Assembly (NCBI RefSeq): GCF_003019815.1 | Contig: NZ_CP027774.1 | Span: forward strand, 558,001-622,000 | Source of the DNA: Variovorax sp. PMC12 | GTDB taxonomy: Bacteria > Pseudomonadota > Gammaproteobacteria > Burkholderiales > Burkholderiaceae_C | Direction: 5' to 3' | Length of the DNA stretch: 64,000 nt | Shown here: piece after piece, positions 52,569 to 63,787 of the stretch | How positions within the stretch are numbered: the first letter of the stretch is position 1 | Layout of the letters: each line of letters opens with the position of its first letter | Made by a program: the position numbers and the translations under genes | The notes under the pieces: generated by a model | Told to the model about the DNA's origin: nothing | Database searches by the model: none | What the model saw: only the letters and a program-made list of their open reading frames with translations

Positions 52569-54185
52569 TCAAGCCTTCGCGGGCGGTGGCCGCTTCATCC
52601 AGCGGATGGGCTGCGCCTGCACTGGCCGGGGTGCCGCGCCGTGCGCCGCCAGCGCGGCGTCGAGCGCCTTGCCGCCTTCGTCCGCCAGCGCCGCCTCGCG
52701 GGCCGCGGCGATCGCGGCGGCCCGCGCCGTTGCCGGCAGGGCCGTGCGGCCGGCCAGCGCGTCGATGACGTGCAGCAGGTTGTGCTTGCCGCGCTCGTTG
52801 GTGCTGCCGTAACCCTTGATGAGCCGCCCGCACAGCGCCAGTTCGTGCCCCAGCGCCCAGGCCTCGCAGGTGCCGGCTTCCACCGCCGCGAGCCAGCGCT
52901 CGATCAGCGCCTGTTCCTCGGCGAAGCGGCTGCCCCGGCGGCGCAGCCAGCGCAGCGACGCCAGCAGCCGCAGCGAGGCCATGCCGAACACCGAGTGGCT
53001 GCCCACCTTCAGCGGCAGCGCCCACGGCTCCCGGCCGCGCGCCTGGCGGGCCCGGTCCCAGGCCGTGACGCGGCGCGAGAGCGAAGGCGGCAGCAGCGCC
53101 GCGAATTCCGCCGCGCCGGGCTTGAAGTGGTCGTAGACCTTCACGATGTCGTCGTCGCCGGCGCGCACCTCCTGCCGCACGCGCTGCGCGCGGCTTGCGC
53201 GGCCCTTGAGCGCGGCGACCCGCACGATGTCGTCGAAGGCCATCCACAGCGCGAGCCAGCGCGCCATCTCCCGCGTGATGGCAAAGCCCTGTGCGCCGGC
53301 CGGGTCGGCGGTGCGCTCGGCATCGAGCACGCGGCCCAGCCGGTCGGCGTAGAGCGCGGCATACGCCGCGTCCTGGTAGTCGAGCACGCGAGCATGGCCG
53401 AGCGCGAGCATGTCGTGCACCGCGGGTGGAAAGCGCCGGGCGAGTTCGGCCGGCAGGGCGCTGGCCGGAGGCGGCGCGTCGCTCGTGTCGCTGGCCAGCA
53501 CGCTGCTCACGAAGGCGGCCTGCGCGCGCGGAGCGTTCACCGCATCGAAGGCGGCGGCAAAGCCGCGCAGGCTGGCGGCGGCCATCTTGTTCAGCTTCTC
53601 CGGGGCGCTGGTGTCCCCGCCGCGCACCACATGCTCGTAGGCCTCGCGCGGGAACGGGAACAGCCCGCTGCCCGCGATGGCGCCGAGCATCACCGCGCTG
53701 ACCACCGTGCCGCTGTCGCGCGCGATGGCGTTCATGTCGAACACATGATGCTCGCGGCTGAAGGCCTTGACCACGTCGAGCAGCCGCTGCGCGTCGGCGC
53801 GCCCGTCACCCGGCTCCATGCGCTCGGCCGTGGTGAAGATGCGCGCCGACGAGCTGATGACCAGCGTGCGCAGCGGCGCGCTCATGCCGTTGCCGATCTG
53901 GCGCGCGGTTTCCAGCAGCTCCGACGACACGATGGCGTCGAGCGCGCCCGGCACCGGGCTCAGGCTGAACACGGGGCGCTTGCCGGCGAGCCGGGCGAGC
54001 GGCACGGGGAACACTTCGATGTAGTAGGTGGTGGCCCCGGTGCGCTGCGCCACGCCGGGGATCGACGTGCTCTGCGCGGCGTAGCCGGCATGGCGCGCGG
54101 TGTCGACCAGCCATTCGGTGAGCACGCCGCCGCCTTCGCCGCCGAGGGCGCAGACGAGCAGGGTGAGGGGGCGGTTCTGTTCCAT
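52569..54185 (-). CDS. iorB: Indolepyruvate oxidoreductase subunit beta (IorB, extended)
   Basis: A 538-residue protein. The N-terminal ~200 residues are the gamma/beta-type domain of 2-oxoacid:ferredoxin oxidoreductases (VCALGGEGGGVLTEWL, STSIPGVAQRTGATTYY). The C-terminal ~330 residues are an extension, probably DUF6537-like, rich in Arg and helices (RGREPWALPLKVGSHS, KGYGSTNERGKHNLL). Ordinary IorB is about 200 residues, so this is the long proteobacterial form. Start ATG 54185 is 11 bp after the iorA stop; a GTG at 54200 is less likely. It works with IorA. Confidence 0.82.
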   Translation of the reverse strand: MEQNRPLTLLVCALGGEGGGVLTEWLVDTARHAGYAAQSTSIPGVAQRTGATTYYIEVFPVPLARLAGKRPVFSLSPVPGALDAIVSSELLETARQIGNGMSAPLRTLVISSSARIFTTAERMEPGDGRADAQRLLDVVKAFSREHHVFDMNAIARDSGTVVSAVMLGAIAGSGLFPFPREAYEHVVRGGDTSAPEKLNKMAAASLRGFAAAFDAVNAPRAQAAFVSSVLASDTSDAPPPASALPAELARRFPPAVHDMLALGHARVLDYQDAAYAALYADRLGRVLDAERTADPAGAQGFAITREMARWLALWMAFDDIVRVAALKGRASRAQRVRQEVRAGDDDIVKVYDHFKPGAAEFAALLPPSLSRRVTAWDRARQARGREPWALPLKVGSHSVFGMASLRLLASLRWLRRRGSRFAEEQALIERWLAAVEAGTCEAWALGHELALCGRLIKGYGSTNERGKHNLLHVIDALAGRTALPATARAAAIAAAREAALADEGGKALDAALAAHGAAPRPVQAQPIRWMKRPPPAKA

Positions 54186-54196
54186 GTGCTTGTCCC

Positions 54197-56356
54197 TCAC
54201 GCCGGCTGCAGCGCGCGCACGACCGCACCGCGCAGGCCGTGCAGCAGCCGTTCATGCCACTTGGGGTTCTGCACCACCTCGGCCCGGTAGAAGCTCGGGC
54301 ACAGCGTGGCCGCATGCGCGTTGGCGCCGCACAGGCCGCAGCCCACGCAGCCGTCGATCACGGTGGCCACCGGGTCCACCTTCAGCGGATCGGGGTTGTC
54401 CTTGAGCGTGAGCGTGGGGCAGCCCGACAGGCGGATGCAGGCGTGGTCGCCGTTGCACACGTCCTCGTCGACGCCGTACTTCACCCGCACCACGCGCTCG
54501 CCCTTGCGCAGCAGGCCCGCGATCCAGGGCTTGATGCGCCGCTGGCGCTCGAGCTGGCATTCGCCTTCGGCAATCACCACCTTCAGGCCGTTGAAGTCGC
54601 TGGTGAGCGCCTCGGTCAGCGTCCTGCGCATGCGCTCCACGTCGTAGGTGGTCACGGTGCGCATCCACTGCACGCCCAGGCCCTTCAGCGTGGCCTCGAT
54701 GGTCTGGTTCTTGTCGACCAGGCTCTGCTGCTTGTCGACGGCGCGCTCCTTGATCTCGTCGTCGGGCGTCGAGATGATGTCCTGCGTGCCGGTGGCCGAG
54801 GTATAGCCGTTCTTGAAGATCAGCAGCACCGCGTCGTCGCCGTTGAACAGCGCGCTCTGCACGCCGGTGAGCAGCCCGTTGTGCCAGAAGCCGCCGTCGC
54901 CCATGATCGACAGGGTGCGCCGGTTCATCATCGGCGCCACGCCCGCGCGGCTCGCCAGGCTCATGCCGTAGCCCAGGATCGAGTGGCCCATCGAGAACGG
55001 CTCGAAGGTGCCGAAGGCGTGGCAGCCGATGTCGGCCGCGATGTGCACCGGCCCGGTTTCCTGCTGCGCGAGCTTGAGGGCCGAGAACACCGGCCGCTCC
55101 GGGCAGCCGATGCAGAAGCTCGGCGGCCGGTTGGGCAGCGGCGCGCTCAGGCGGCGCGCCACGGCCTCGCGGCGCTCGCGGTTGCCGGCCAGCCAGGCCT
55201 GCGCGGAGGACGAGGCTTCGCTCGCCCCGGTGTACTTCGCGGCAAAGGCGCCGATGCCGCCCGACAGCACCTCCACGCCGTACTCGCCCGCCGGCGGCAG
55301 CATGTCCTTGCCGTGCAGCGGCGTCTGGATGTCGCGCCGGCGCAGCAGCGTGGCGATGTCCTGCTCGATGTATTCGGGCTGGCCTTCCTCCACCACCAGC
55401 ACCGCGCGCTTGCCCACGCAGAAGTCGGCCACCTGCTCGGGCACCAGCGGATAGGTCACGTTCAGCACGAGGATCGGGATGTCGGTCTCGCCGAAGGCAT
55501 CGGCCAGCCCCTGCTGCTGCAGGCTGCGGATCAGCGCGTTGTACAGGCCGCCCTGCACCACGATGCCGAGGTCGGCGTGGCGTTGCCCGGGCATCAGCTC
55601 GTTCAGGCCATGCTCGACGATGTAGCGCCGCGCCGCCGGAATGCGCTCCTCGCCCTTGAGCTTCTCGTGGCGGAAGGTGACGGGCGGATGCGCGAGCTTC
55701 ATGTAGTTGAAGCCGGCCGGCTCGGTCATCAGCGCGCGGGTGGAGACGGCAGGCGCCACGTTGTCCTTGCACTCGAAGCTGCCGCGCACGTGGCAGGTGC
55801 GGATGCGCAGCTCCATCAGGCATGGCATGTTGGAGCTCTCCGACAGGCGAAAGCCTTCCTCCACCATGCGCACCATCACGCCGAGGTCGGGGCGCGGGTC
55901 GAGCAGGCACATGCTCGACTTCAGCGCATAGGCGTGCGTGCGCTCCTGGATCACGCTGGCGCCCTCGCCGTAGTCCGCGCCCACCACGATCAGCACGCCG
56001 CCCGTGACGCCCGGCGACGACAGGTTCGACAGCGCATCGGCCGCCACGTTGGTGCCGACGATGGATTTCCAGGTGACCGCGCCGCGCAGCGGGTAGTGGA
56101 TGGAGGCGCCGAGCATCGCGGCGGCCGAGGCCTCGTTGGAGCAGGCCTCCACGTGCACGCCCAGCTCGTCCATGTAGGCCTTGCCCTGGACCATCACGTC
56201 CAGCAGGTGCGACACCGGCGCGCCCTGGTAGCCGCCGACATAGGCCACGCCCGACTGCAGCAGGCCCTTGGTGATCGCGAGGATGCCCTCGCCGTGAAAG
56301 GTGTCGCCGGCGCCGAGACGCAGCATCTCGACTTCCTTGCTGAATGAAACTTCCAT
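54197..56356 (-). CDS. iorA: Indolepyruvate ferredoxin oxidoreductase subunit alpha (IorA)
   Basis: A 719-residue thiamin-diphosphate protein. The N-terminal half holds the oxoacid-binding domain (YQGAPVSHLLDVM). The middle has the cofactor site GDGGFWHNGLLTGV with NGYTSATG, and the C-terminal 70 residues a ferredoxin-type domain with Cys in CNGDHACIRLSGC and CVGCGLCGANAHAATLC, enough for two [4Fe-4S] clusters. With IorB it converts arylpyruvates and CoA to arylacetyl-CoA, CO2 and reduced carrier. It is the first gene of the operon, divergent from a LysR gene. Confidence 0.88.
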   Translation of the reverse strand: MEVSFSKEVEMLRLGAGDTFHGEGILAITKGLLQSGVAYVGGYQGAPVSHLLDVMVQGKAYMDELGVHVEACSNEASAAAMLGASIHYPLRGAVTWKSIVGTNVAADALSNLSSPGVTGGVLIVVGADYGEGASVIQERTHAYALKSSMCLLDPRPDLGVMVRMVEEGFRLSESSNMPCLMELRIRTCHVRGSFECKDNVAPAVSTRALMTEPAGFNYMKLAHPPVTFRHEKLKGEERIPAARRYIVEHGLNELMPGQRHADLGIVVQGGLYNALIRSLQQQGLADAFGETDIPILVLNVTYPLVPEQVADFCVGKRAVLVVEEGQPEYIEQDIATLLRRRDIQTPLHGKDMLPPAGEYGVEVLSGGIGAFAAKYTGASEASSSAQAWLAGNRERREAVARRLSAPLPNRPPSFCIGCPERPVFSALKLAQQETGPVHIAADIGCHAFGTFEPFSMGHSILGYGMSLASRAGVAPMMNRRTLSIMGDGGFWHNGLLTGVQSALFNGDDAVLLIFKNGYTSATGTQDIISTPDDEIKERAVDKQQSLVDKNQTIEATLKGLGVQWMRTVTTYDVERMRRTLTEALTSDFNGLKVVIAEGECQLERQRRIKPWIAGLLRKGERVVRVKYGVDEDVCNGDHACIRLSGCPTLTLKDNPDPLKVDPVATVIDGCVGCGLCGANAHAATLCPSFYRAEVVQNPKWHERLLHGLRGAVVRALQPA

Positions 56357-56433
56357 CGTGTCTCTTTTTTATGGTGTGCCGCAGTGTGGTCGGGGTGCCG
56401 CCATACTTCAATAAAATAAGCCAGCTATCCAAT

Positions 56434-57348
56434 ATGAATCCAGTGCATATCGACGCGGTCGACCTGAACCTGCTGCGGCTCTTCGATGCGGTGTACAGAT
56501 CCCGCAGCGTGAGCCGCGCGGCCGAGGCCCTGGGCCTGACGCAGCCGGCGGCCAGCCACGGCCTGACCCGGCTGCGGCTGCTGCTGGGCGACGCGCTGTT
56601 CACCCGCACTCCGGGCGGCGTGGCGCCGACGCCGCGTGCCGAGCGGCTCGCGGTGTCAGTGCAGTCCGCGCTGGCCACGCTGCAGCAGGCGCTGGCCGAG
56701 CCGGAGCGCTTCGATCCGGCGGCTTCGCGCAAGCTGTTTCGCATCCACATGAGCGACATCGGTGAGGGGCGCTTCCTGCCGGCGCTGATGGCGCGGCTGC
56801 GCGAGCTGTCGCCGGGCGTGCGCGTCGAGACCATGCCGCTGGCGGCGGGCGAGATCGCCACCGCGCTCGACAGCGGCAAGGTCGATTTCGCCTTCGGCTT
56901 CCTGCCGCGCGTGAAGGACACCCAGCGCGCCCAGCTGCTGCGCGACCGCTACATCGTGCTGCTGCGCCGCGACCATCCTTTCCTGAAGCGCCGGCGCAGC
57001 GGGCAGGCGCTGCTCGAGGCCCTGCAGGAGCTCGACTACGTGACGGTGCGCACGCATGCCGACACCCTGCGCATCCTGCAGTTGCTGAACCTGGAGGACC
57101 GGGTTCGCCTGACCACCGAGCACTTCATGGTGCTGCCGGCCATCGTGCGCGCCACCGACCTGGCGGTGGTGATGCCGCGCAACATTGCGCGCGGCTTTGC
57201 GGAAGAAGGCGGCTACGCCATCGTCGAGCCCTCGTTTCCGCTGCGCGACTTCACGGTGTCGCTGCACTGGAGCAAGCGCTTCGAGGCCGATCCCGGCAAC
57301 CGCTGGCTGCGCCAGGTCATCGTGGCGCTGTTCTCCGAGCGGTCATGA
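56434..57348 (+). CDS. LysR-family regulator, divergent from iorA
   Basis: A 304-residue LysR protein from ATG 56434 (MNPVHIDAVDLNLLRLFDAVY); the frame is open from 56344 but that start overlaps iorA. The winged helix is SVSRAAEALGLTQPAASHGLTRL. The effector domain has a NodD/SyrM-like character (FRIHMSDIGEGRFLPALMARL), a branch common for aromatic-compound regulators. Divergence from iorA across 77 bp predicts control of the iorAB-oxidase-TRAP operon. Confidence 0.88.
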   Translation: MNPVHIDAVDLNLLRLFDAVYRSRSVSRAAEALGLTQPAASHGLTRLRLLLGDALFTRTPGGVAPTPRAERLAVSVQSALATLQQALAEPERFDPAASRKLFRIHMSDIGEGRFLPALMARLRELSPGVRVETMPLAAGEIATALDSGKVDFAFGFLPRVKDTQRAQLLRDRYIVLLRRDHPFLKRRRSGQALLEALQELDYVTVRTHADTLRILQLLNLEDRVRLTTEHFMVLPAIVRATDLAVVMPRNIARGFAEEGGYAIVEPSFPLRDFTVSLHWSKRFEADPGNRWLRQVIVALFSERS

Positions 57349-57427
57349 GCCGCCTTCGCCTCTTTTTGCTCCTTGCCGCCGGACATTCATCCGGTGGTCA
57401 GGCTCGCCGTGCCACCATGGGCCTGAC

Positions 57428-58681
57428 ATGAAGAAACGCATTCCCTCATTCCTGCGCCACGTCGGCCCCGGCGTCGTCACCGGCGCGGCCGACGACGACC
57501 CGTCCGGCATCGCGACCTACACCCAGGCTGGGGCGCAGTTCGGCACCGGGCTGCTGTGGACCGTGTTCCTGTCGCTGCCCTTCATGGTGGCGATCCAGCT
57601 CGTGTCGGCGCGCATCGGCCGGGTCACCGGCAAGGGCGTGGCGGCCAACCTGCGCGAGCACATGCCGCGCGGCTTCCTGATCGTGCTGGTGTCGCTGCTG
57701 GTGGTGGCCAACACCATCAACATCGCGGCCGACATCGCCGCCATGGGCGAGGCGTTGCAGCTGGTGGTGGGCGGCGGCGCGCACTTCCATTCGCTGGTCT
57801 TCGGGGTGGTGACGGTGCTGCTGCAGGTGTTCGTGCCCTACCGCAAGCTGGCCCACATCCTCAAGTGGCTGACGCTCACGCTGTTCGCGTACGTGGCGGC
57901 GGTGTTCGTGGTGCAGGTGCACTGGGCGCAGGTGTTGCACGACCTGGTGGTGCCCAAGCTGCAGTGGCGCGGCGATTACTGGATGATGATCGTGGCGCTG
58001 CTGGGCACCACCATTTCCCCGTACCTGTTCTTCTGGCAGGCATCGCAGGAGGTCGAGGAACTGCGGCTCAAGGGCGGCCGCAAGGGCACCGACCAGGAAG
58101 TGCGGCGCGACCTCAAGCGCGTGCGGCTGGACACCTGGCTGGGCATGACCTTCTCGAACCTCATCGCCTTCTTCGTGATGGTCGTGGGCGCGGCGGTGCT
58201 GTATGCGGCCGGCGTGCATGACGTGACCTCCGCCGCGCAGGCCGCCGAGGCGCTGCGCCCGCTGGCCGGCGACTTCGCCTTCTGGCTGTTCGCCGGCGGC
58301 ATCATCGCCACCGGGCTGCTGGCCGTTCCCGTGCTGGCTTCTTCGGCGGCCTACGCGGTGGCCGAGGCCTTCGGCTGGGAAGAGGGCCTGGAGCGGCACT
58401 GGCGCGAAGCCAAGGAGTTCTACGGGATCATCGCGGTGGCCACGCTGGTCGGCACGGCGCTCGATTTCACGCCCATCGACCCCATGAAGGCGCTCTACTG
58501 GAGCGCGGTGATCAACGGCGTGGTCGCGGTGCCGATCATGGCGGCGATGATGATCCTCGTGACGCGCGAGAATGTGATGGGTGTGTTCACCTCCGGGCGC
58601 CGCATCCGCTGGCTGGGGTGGGGCGGCACCGCCTTGATGGGATTCGCGGCCTTGATGATGGGTTGGGACCTGGTGCGCTGA
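57428..58681 (+). CDS. Nramp-family divalent metal transporter (divergent)
   Basis: A 417-residue protein with about eleven hydrophobic segments. The first segment carries ADDDPSGIATYTQAG where typical Nramp proteins have DPGN, and segment six has TTISPYLFFWQASQEVEE where they have an MPH motif. It is thus a divergent Nramp relative, and the metal choice (Mn2+, Fe2+ or Mg2+) cannot be read. It is followed by the TauE gene after 22 bp, and preceded by 79 bp from the LysR stop. No regulatory site was identified. Confidence 0.75.
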   Translation: MKKRIPSFLRHVGPGVVTGAADDDPSGIATYTQAGAQFGTGLLWTVFLSLPFMVAIQLVSARIGRVTGKGVAANLREHMPRGFLIVLVSLLVVANTINIAADIAAMGEALQLVVGGGAHFHSLVFGVVTVLLQVFVPYRKLAHILKWLTLTLFAYVAAVFVVQVHWAQVLHDLVVPKLQWRGDYWMMIVALLGTTISPYLFFWQASQEVEELRLKGGRKGTDQEVRRDLKRVRLDTWLGMTFSNLIAFFVMVVGAAVLYAAGVHDVTSAAQAAEALRPLAGDFAFWLFAGGIIATGLLAVPVLASSAAYAVAEAFGWEEGLERHWREAKEFYGIIAVATLVGTALDFTPIDPMKALYWSAVINGVVAVPIMAAMMILVTRENVMGVFTSGRRIRWLGWGGTALMGFAALMMGWDLVR

Positions 58682-58703
58682 GACCGAGATCGAGACCGAG
58701 TTT

Positions 58704-59483
58704 GTGCAATTGATTCTTTCCGGGGCCGGCCCCGTGCTGGTCTTCATGGCCTGCGTCGCGCTCGCCACTTACGCGCAGAACCTCACGGGTTTTGCATTCA
58801 GCCTGATCCTGCTGGGCCTGGTGTCGGTGTTCCACGTCGCCAGCGTGAGCGACACGGCCAACGCCGCGACGGTGCTGAGCCTCCTGAACGCATGGACCTA
58901 TTTCCGTGCCCGGCCTGGCGTGGTGCCGTGGCGGCTCATGAAGCCGGCGCTCAACGGCAGCACGGTGGGCGTGATCGTGGGTCTCATGCTGCTGACCTGG
59001 CTCAGCGGCGGCGCGGTCAACTGGCTGCGCGGGCTGCTGGGGGTGTCGATCCTGGGCTGCGCCGTGCTGCTGGTGATGCAGGGCCGGCCGCTGCCGGCGG
59101 TGTCGGGCCCGCGCAGCTTTGCCGTGATCGGCGGGCTGTCGGGCGTGCTGGGCGGACTGTTCTCCAGCTCCGGGCCGCCCATCGTGTTCCACATGTACCG
59201 CCAGCCGCTGGACCGCGAGCTGGTGCGCCGCGCGCTGCTGCTGATGTTCGGGTTCAACTCGCTCGTGCGGCTGGTGATCGTGGTGCCGACGGGGCATTTC
59301 TCCTGGTATTCCGCGCTCTTGGCCGGCTGCGCGATGCCGGTGGTCTACGGCGCGACGCGCCTGCACCATCGCCTGCCCAACAAGCTCAAGCCGCGCACGC
59401 TCAAGTGGCTGGTCGGCGGCCTGCTCGCGGCGGCGGGCTCGACGCTGATCGCCACCGCCTGGGCGGCCATTGCGCGGGGCTGA
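58704..59483 (+). CDS. TauE/SafE-type sulfite exporter family permease
   Basis: A 259-residue protein with seven to eight hydrophobic segments and two repeated halves typical of the TauE/SafE (DUF81) family (GGLSGVLGGLFSSSGPPIVFHMYRQ region). Start is GTG 58704. The family exports sulfite or organosulfonates in taurine catabolism, but many members are unassigned anion or metabolite permeases. It is probably co-transcribed with the Nramp-like gene. A GC-rich hairpin lies just downstream. Confidence 0.7.
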   Translation: MQLILSGAGPVLVFMACVALATYAQNLTGFAFSLILLGLVSVFHVASVSDTANAATVLSLLNAWTYFRARPGVVPWRLMKPALNGSTVGVIVGLMLLTWLSGGAVNWLRGLLGVSILGCAVLLVMQGRPLPAVSGPRSFAVIGGLSGVLGGLFSSSGPPIVFHMYRQPLDRELVRRALLLMFGFNSLVRLVIVVPTGHFSWYSALLAGCAMPVVYGATRLHHRLPNKLKPRTLKWLVGGLLAAAGSTLIATAWAAIARG

Positions 59484-59489
59484 GCGCAG

Positions 59490-59511
59490 CCCGGGCCGTG
59501 CTTGGCCCGGG
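59490..59511. terminator. GC-rich hairpin after the TauE gene
   Basis: CCCGGGCC (59490-59497) pairs with GGCCCGGG (59504-59511) around GTGCTT. There is no U-run, so as a terminator it is only a candidate. Confidence 0.35.
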
Positions 59512-59562
59512 AATTGCAGCTCCCGCGCCAGGGTTTCCCCGTACGTGGCATACCGGCCCCCA

Positions 59563-59589
59563 CATACGCGTTATGGGGCTGCCCGTATG
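59563..59589. promoter_or_regulatory. Inverted repeat upstream of xdhA
   Basis: CATACG (59563-59568) and CGTATG (59584-59589), centres 21 bp apart, lie 69-95 bp before the xdhA start. They could bind the LysR protein encoded after xdhB. They do not match the TGTATACA operator of the urate genes. Short arms make this tentative. Confidence 0.3.
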
Positions 59590-59657
59590 CAAGACCCCCG
59601 ACAAGCCGCTAACGTCCATGACTGACCCCTGACGGGTCCCCCACGAGCCCCAAAAGC

Positions 59658-61280
<1,623 letters not shown>

Positions 61281-61282
61281 CC

Positions 61283-63733
61283 ATGAACAAACCCATCGAC
61301 GCCCGCCTGCTGCAACCCGCCGAGGCCTTTGCCGACTACCTGACCAACACCGCCGCGCGCATCGACGTGGGCGCCGAAGCGCTGGCGCACGAGCGCGGCA
61401 TGCGCGTGGGCATCAGCCGCCCGCACGAGTCGGCGCACCTGCACGTGGCCGGCGAGGCCACCTACATCGACGACATTCCCGAGCTCGCCGGCACGCTGCA
61501 CTGCGCGCTGGGCCTGTCGCCGGCGGCCAACGGCCGCGTCACCGCGCTGTCGCTGGATGCCATCCGCGCCATGCCGGGCGTGGTCGCGGTCATCACGGCC
61601 GACGACATTCCGGGCACCAACGACTGCGGCTCGATCATTCACGACGACCCGATCCTGCTGCCCGTGAACGACGGCGGCGAGATCCGCTACCTCGGCCAGC
61701 CCGTGTTCGCGGTGATCGCAGAGACCCGCGACGCCGCGCGCCGCGCCGCCGCCAAGGCCAAGGACGCGCTGACTATCGAGGCGCAGCCGCCCGTGCTCAC
61801 GCCGCAGGCCGCCCACGAGCGTGGCCAGTACGTGGTGCCGCCGATGCACATCGTGCGCAGCGGCGGCGGTGCCAACGAAGGCGACGAGGCCGCCGTGCGC
61901 GCCGCCATCGCGAAGGCGCCGCGCCGCCACAAGTCCACGCTCGACGTGGGCGGGCAGGAGCAGTTCTATCTCGAGGGGCAGATCAGCTACGCCATTCCCA
62001 AGGAAGGCGGCGCGCTGCAAATCCACTGCTCGACGCAGCACCCCAGCGAAATGCAGCACCTGGTGGCGCATGCGCTGCACCTGCAGTCGAACGAAGTGCA
62101 TGTCGAATGCCGGCGCATGGGCGGCGGCTTCGGCGGCAAGGAATCGCAGTCGGCGCTGTTCGCCTGCGTGGCGGCCATCGCGGCGCGCCAGCTGCAGCGC
62201 CCGGTGAAGCTGCGGCTGGACCGCGACGACGACTTCATGGTCACCGGCCGTCGCCACTGCTTCTGGTACGAATACGAGGTGGGCTACGACGACGAGGGCC
62301 GCATCCTCGGCGCCGAGATCACCATGGTCTCGCGCGCCGGCCACTCGGCCGACCTGTCGGGCCCCGTGATGACGCGTGCGCTGTGCCACTTCGACAATGC
62401 CTACTGGCTGCCCAACGTGGCCATGCACGGCTTCTCGGGCAAGACCAACACGCAGAGCAACACCGCGTTTCGCGGCTTCGGCGGCCCGCAGGGCGCCATT
62501 GCCATCGAGAACATCCTGGATTCGGTGGCCCGCGAGCTCCAGCGCGATCCGCTGGACGTGCGGCGCGTCAACTTCTACGGCAAGACGGAGAACAACGTCA
62601 CCCCGTACCGCCAGACAGTGACCGACAACATCGTCCACGAACTCGTGGCCGAACTCGAAGCCAGCAGCGACTACCGCGCGCGGCGCGAGGACATCGCGGC
62701 CTTCAACAAGAAGAGCGTGGTGCTCAAGCGCGGGCTGGCGCTGGCGCCGCTGAAGTTCGGCATCTCGTTCAACGTGAAGCACTTCAACCAGGCCGGCGCG
62801 CTGGTGCATGTATACACCGACGGCTCGATCCTCGTGAACCACGGCGGGACCGAGATGGGGCAGGGCCTGAACACCAAGGTGGCGCAGGTGGTGGCGCACG
62901 AGCTGGGCGTGAGCTTCGAGCGCGTACGCGTCACCGCGACCGACACCACCAAGGTGGCCAACACCTCGGCCACGGCCGCATCGACCGGTGCCGACCTGAA
63001 CGGCAAGGCCGCGCAGGACGCGGCGCGCCAGATCCGCGAGCGCCTGGCCGACTGCGCGGCCGAGCGCCACGGCGGCACGGCCGCCGAGGTGCGCTTCGCG
63101 AACGACAAGGTCGAGGTCAACGGCAAGACGCTGGCCTTCAGCACCGTGGTGGGCGAGGCCTACCTCGACCGCAAGCAGCTGTGGTCCGACGGCTTCTACG
63201 CCACCCCCGGCCTGAGCTGGGACAAGGACAAGATGCAGGGCCGCCCGTTCTACTACTACGCCTACGGCGCGGCGGTGAGCGAGGTGATCGTCGACACGCT
63301 CACCGGCGAATGGAAGCTGCTGCGCGCCGACATCCTGCACGACGCGGGCAAGTCGCTGAACCCGGCGGTGGACATCGGCCAGGTCGAGGGCGCCTTCATC
63401 CAGGGGATGGGCTGGCTCACCACCGAGGAGCTGGTATGGCATCCGCAAAGCGGCAAGCTCACCACGCACGCGCCCAGTACCTACAAGATCCCGACCGCCA
63501 ACGACTGCCCGCCCGTGTTCAACGTGCGCCTGTTCGAAGGCCAGAACTTCGAGGACTCGATCCACCGCAGCAAGGCCGTGGGCGAGCCGCCCCTCCTGCT
63601 GCCGTTCTCGGTGTTCTTCGCGATCCGCGACGCGGTGTCGGCCGCGGGTGACCACAAGGTCGATCCGCCGCTGAAGGCGCCGGCGACCAGCGAGTCGATT
63701 CTTCGCGCCGTCACCGCTGTCCAGTCCGCATAG
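61283..63733 (+). CDS. xdhB: Xanthine dehydrogenase large subunit (molybdopterin)
   Basis: An 816-residue protein from ATG 61283, which follows an AGGAGTC site inside the xdhA end. The substrate and Mo-cofactor domains show GGQEQFYLEGQ, CRRMGGGFGGKESQS, NTAFRGFGGPQG, HGGTEMGQGLNTKV and, near the end, KAVGEPPLLLP with the catalytic Glu. It forms the heterodimer/tetramer with XdhA and needs XdhC for cofactor insertion. The pathway continues with PuuD, 24 kb to the left. An inverted REP-like repeat follows. Confidence 0.95.
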   Translation: MNKPIDARLLQPAEAFADYLTNTAARIDVGAEALAHERGMRVGISRPHESAHLHVAGEATYIDDIPELAGTLHCALGLSPAANGRVTALSLDAIRAMPGVVAVITADDIPGTNDCGSIIHDDPILLPVNDGGEIRYLGQPVFAVIAETRDAARRAAAKAKDALTIEAQPPVLTPQAAHERGQYVVPPMHIVRSGGGANEGDEAAVRAAIAKAPRRHKSTLDVGGQEQFYLEGQISYAIPKEGGALQIHCSTQHPSEMQHLVAHALHLQSNEVHVECRRMGGGFGGKESQSALFACVAAIAARQLQRPVKLRLDRDDDFMVTGRRHCFWYEYEVGYDDEGRILGAEITMVSRAGHSADLSGPVMTRALCHFDNAYWLPNVAMHGFSGKTNTQSNTAFRGFGGPQGAIAIENILDSVARELQRDPLDVRRVNFYGKTENNVTPYRQTVTDNIVHELVAELEASSDYRARREDIAAFNKKSVVLKRGLALAPLKFGISFNVKHFNQAGALVHVYTDGSILVNHGGTEMGQGLNTKVAQVVAHELGVSFERVRVTATDTTKVANTSATAASTGADLNGKAAQDAARQIRERLADCAAERHGGTAAEVRFANDKVEVNGKTLAFSTVVGEAYLDRKQLWSDGFYATPGLSWDKDKMQGRPFYYYAYGAAVSEVIVDTLTGEWKLLRADILHDAGKSLNPAVDIGQVEGAFIQGMGWLTTEELVWHPQSGKLTTHAPSTYKIPTANDCPPVFNVRLFEGQNFEDSIHRSKAVGEPPLLLPFSVFFAIRDAVSAAGDHKVDPPLKAPATSESILRAVTAVQSA

Positions 63734-63787
63734 TCACTCGTAGACTTTGGCGCATGTCCAAAGTCCTCCCCATGCCACACGTCCCGA

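Noticed and set aside
62811..62818. A TGTATACA palindrome inside xdhB
   Set aside because: It matches only the 8-bp core, not the 15-bp operator, and encodes part of VHVYTD in the coding sequence; probably chance.
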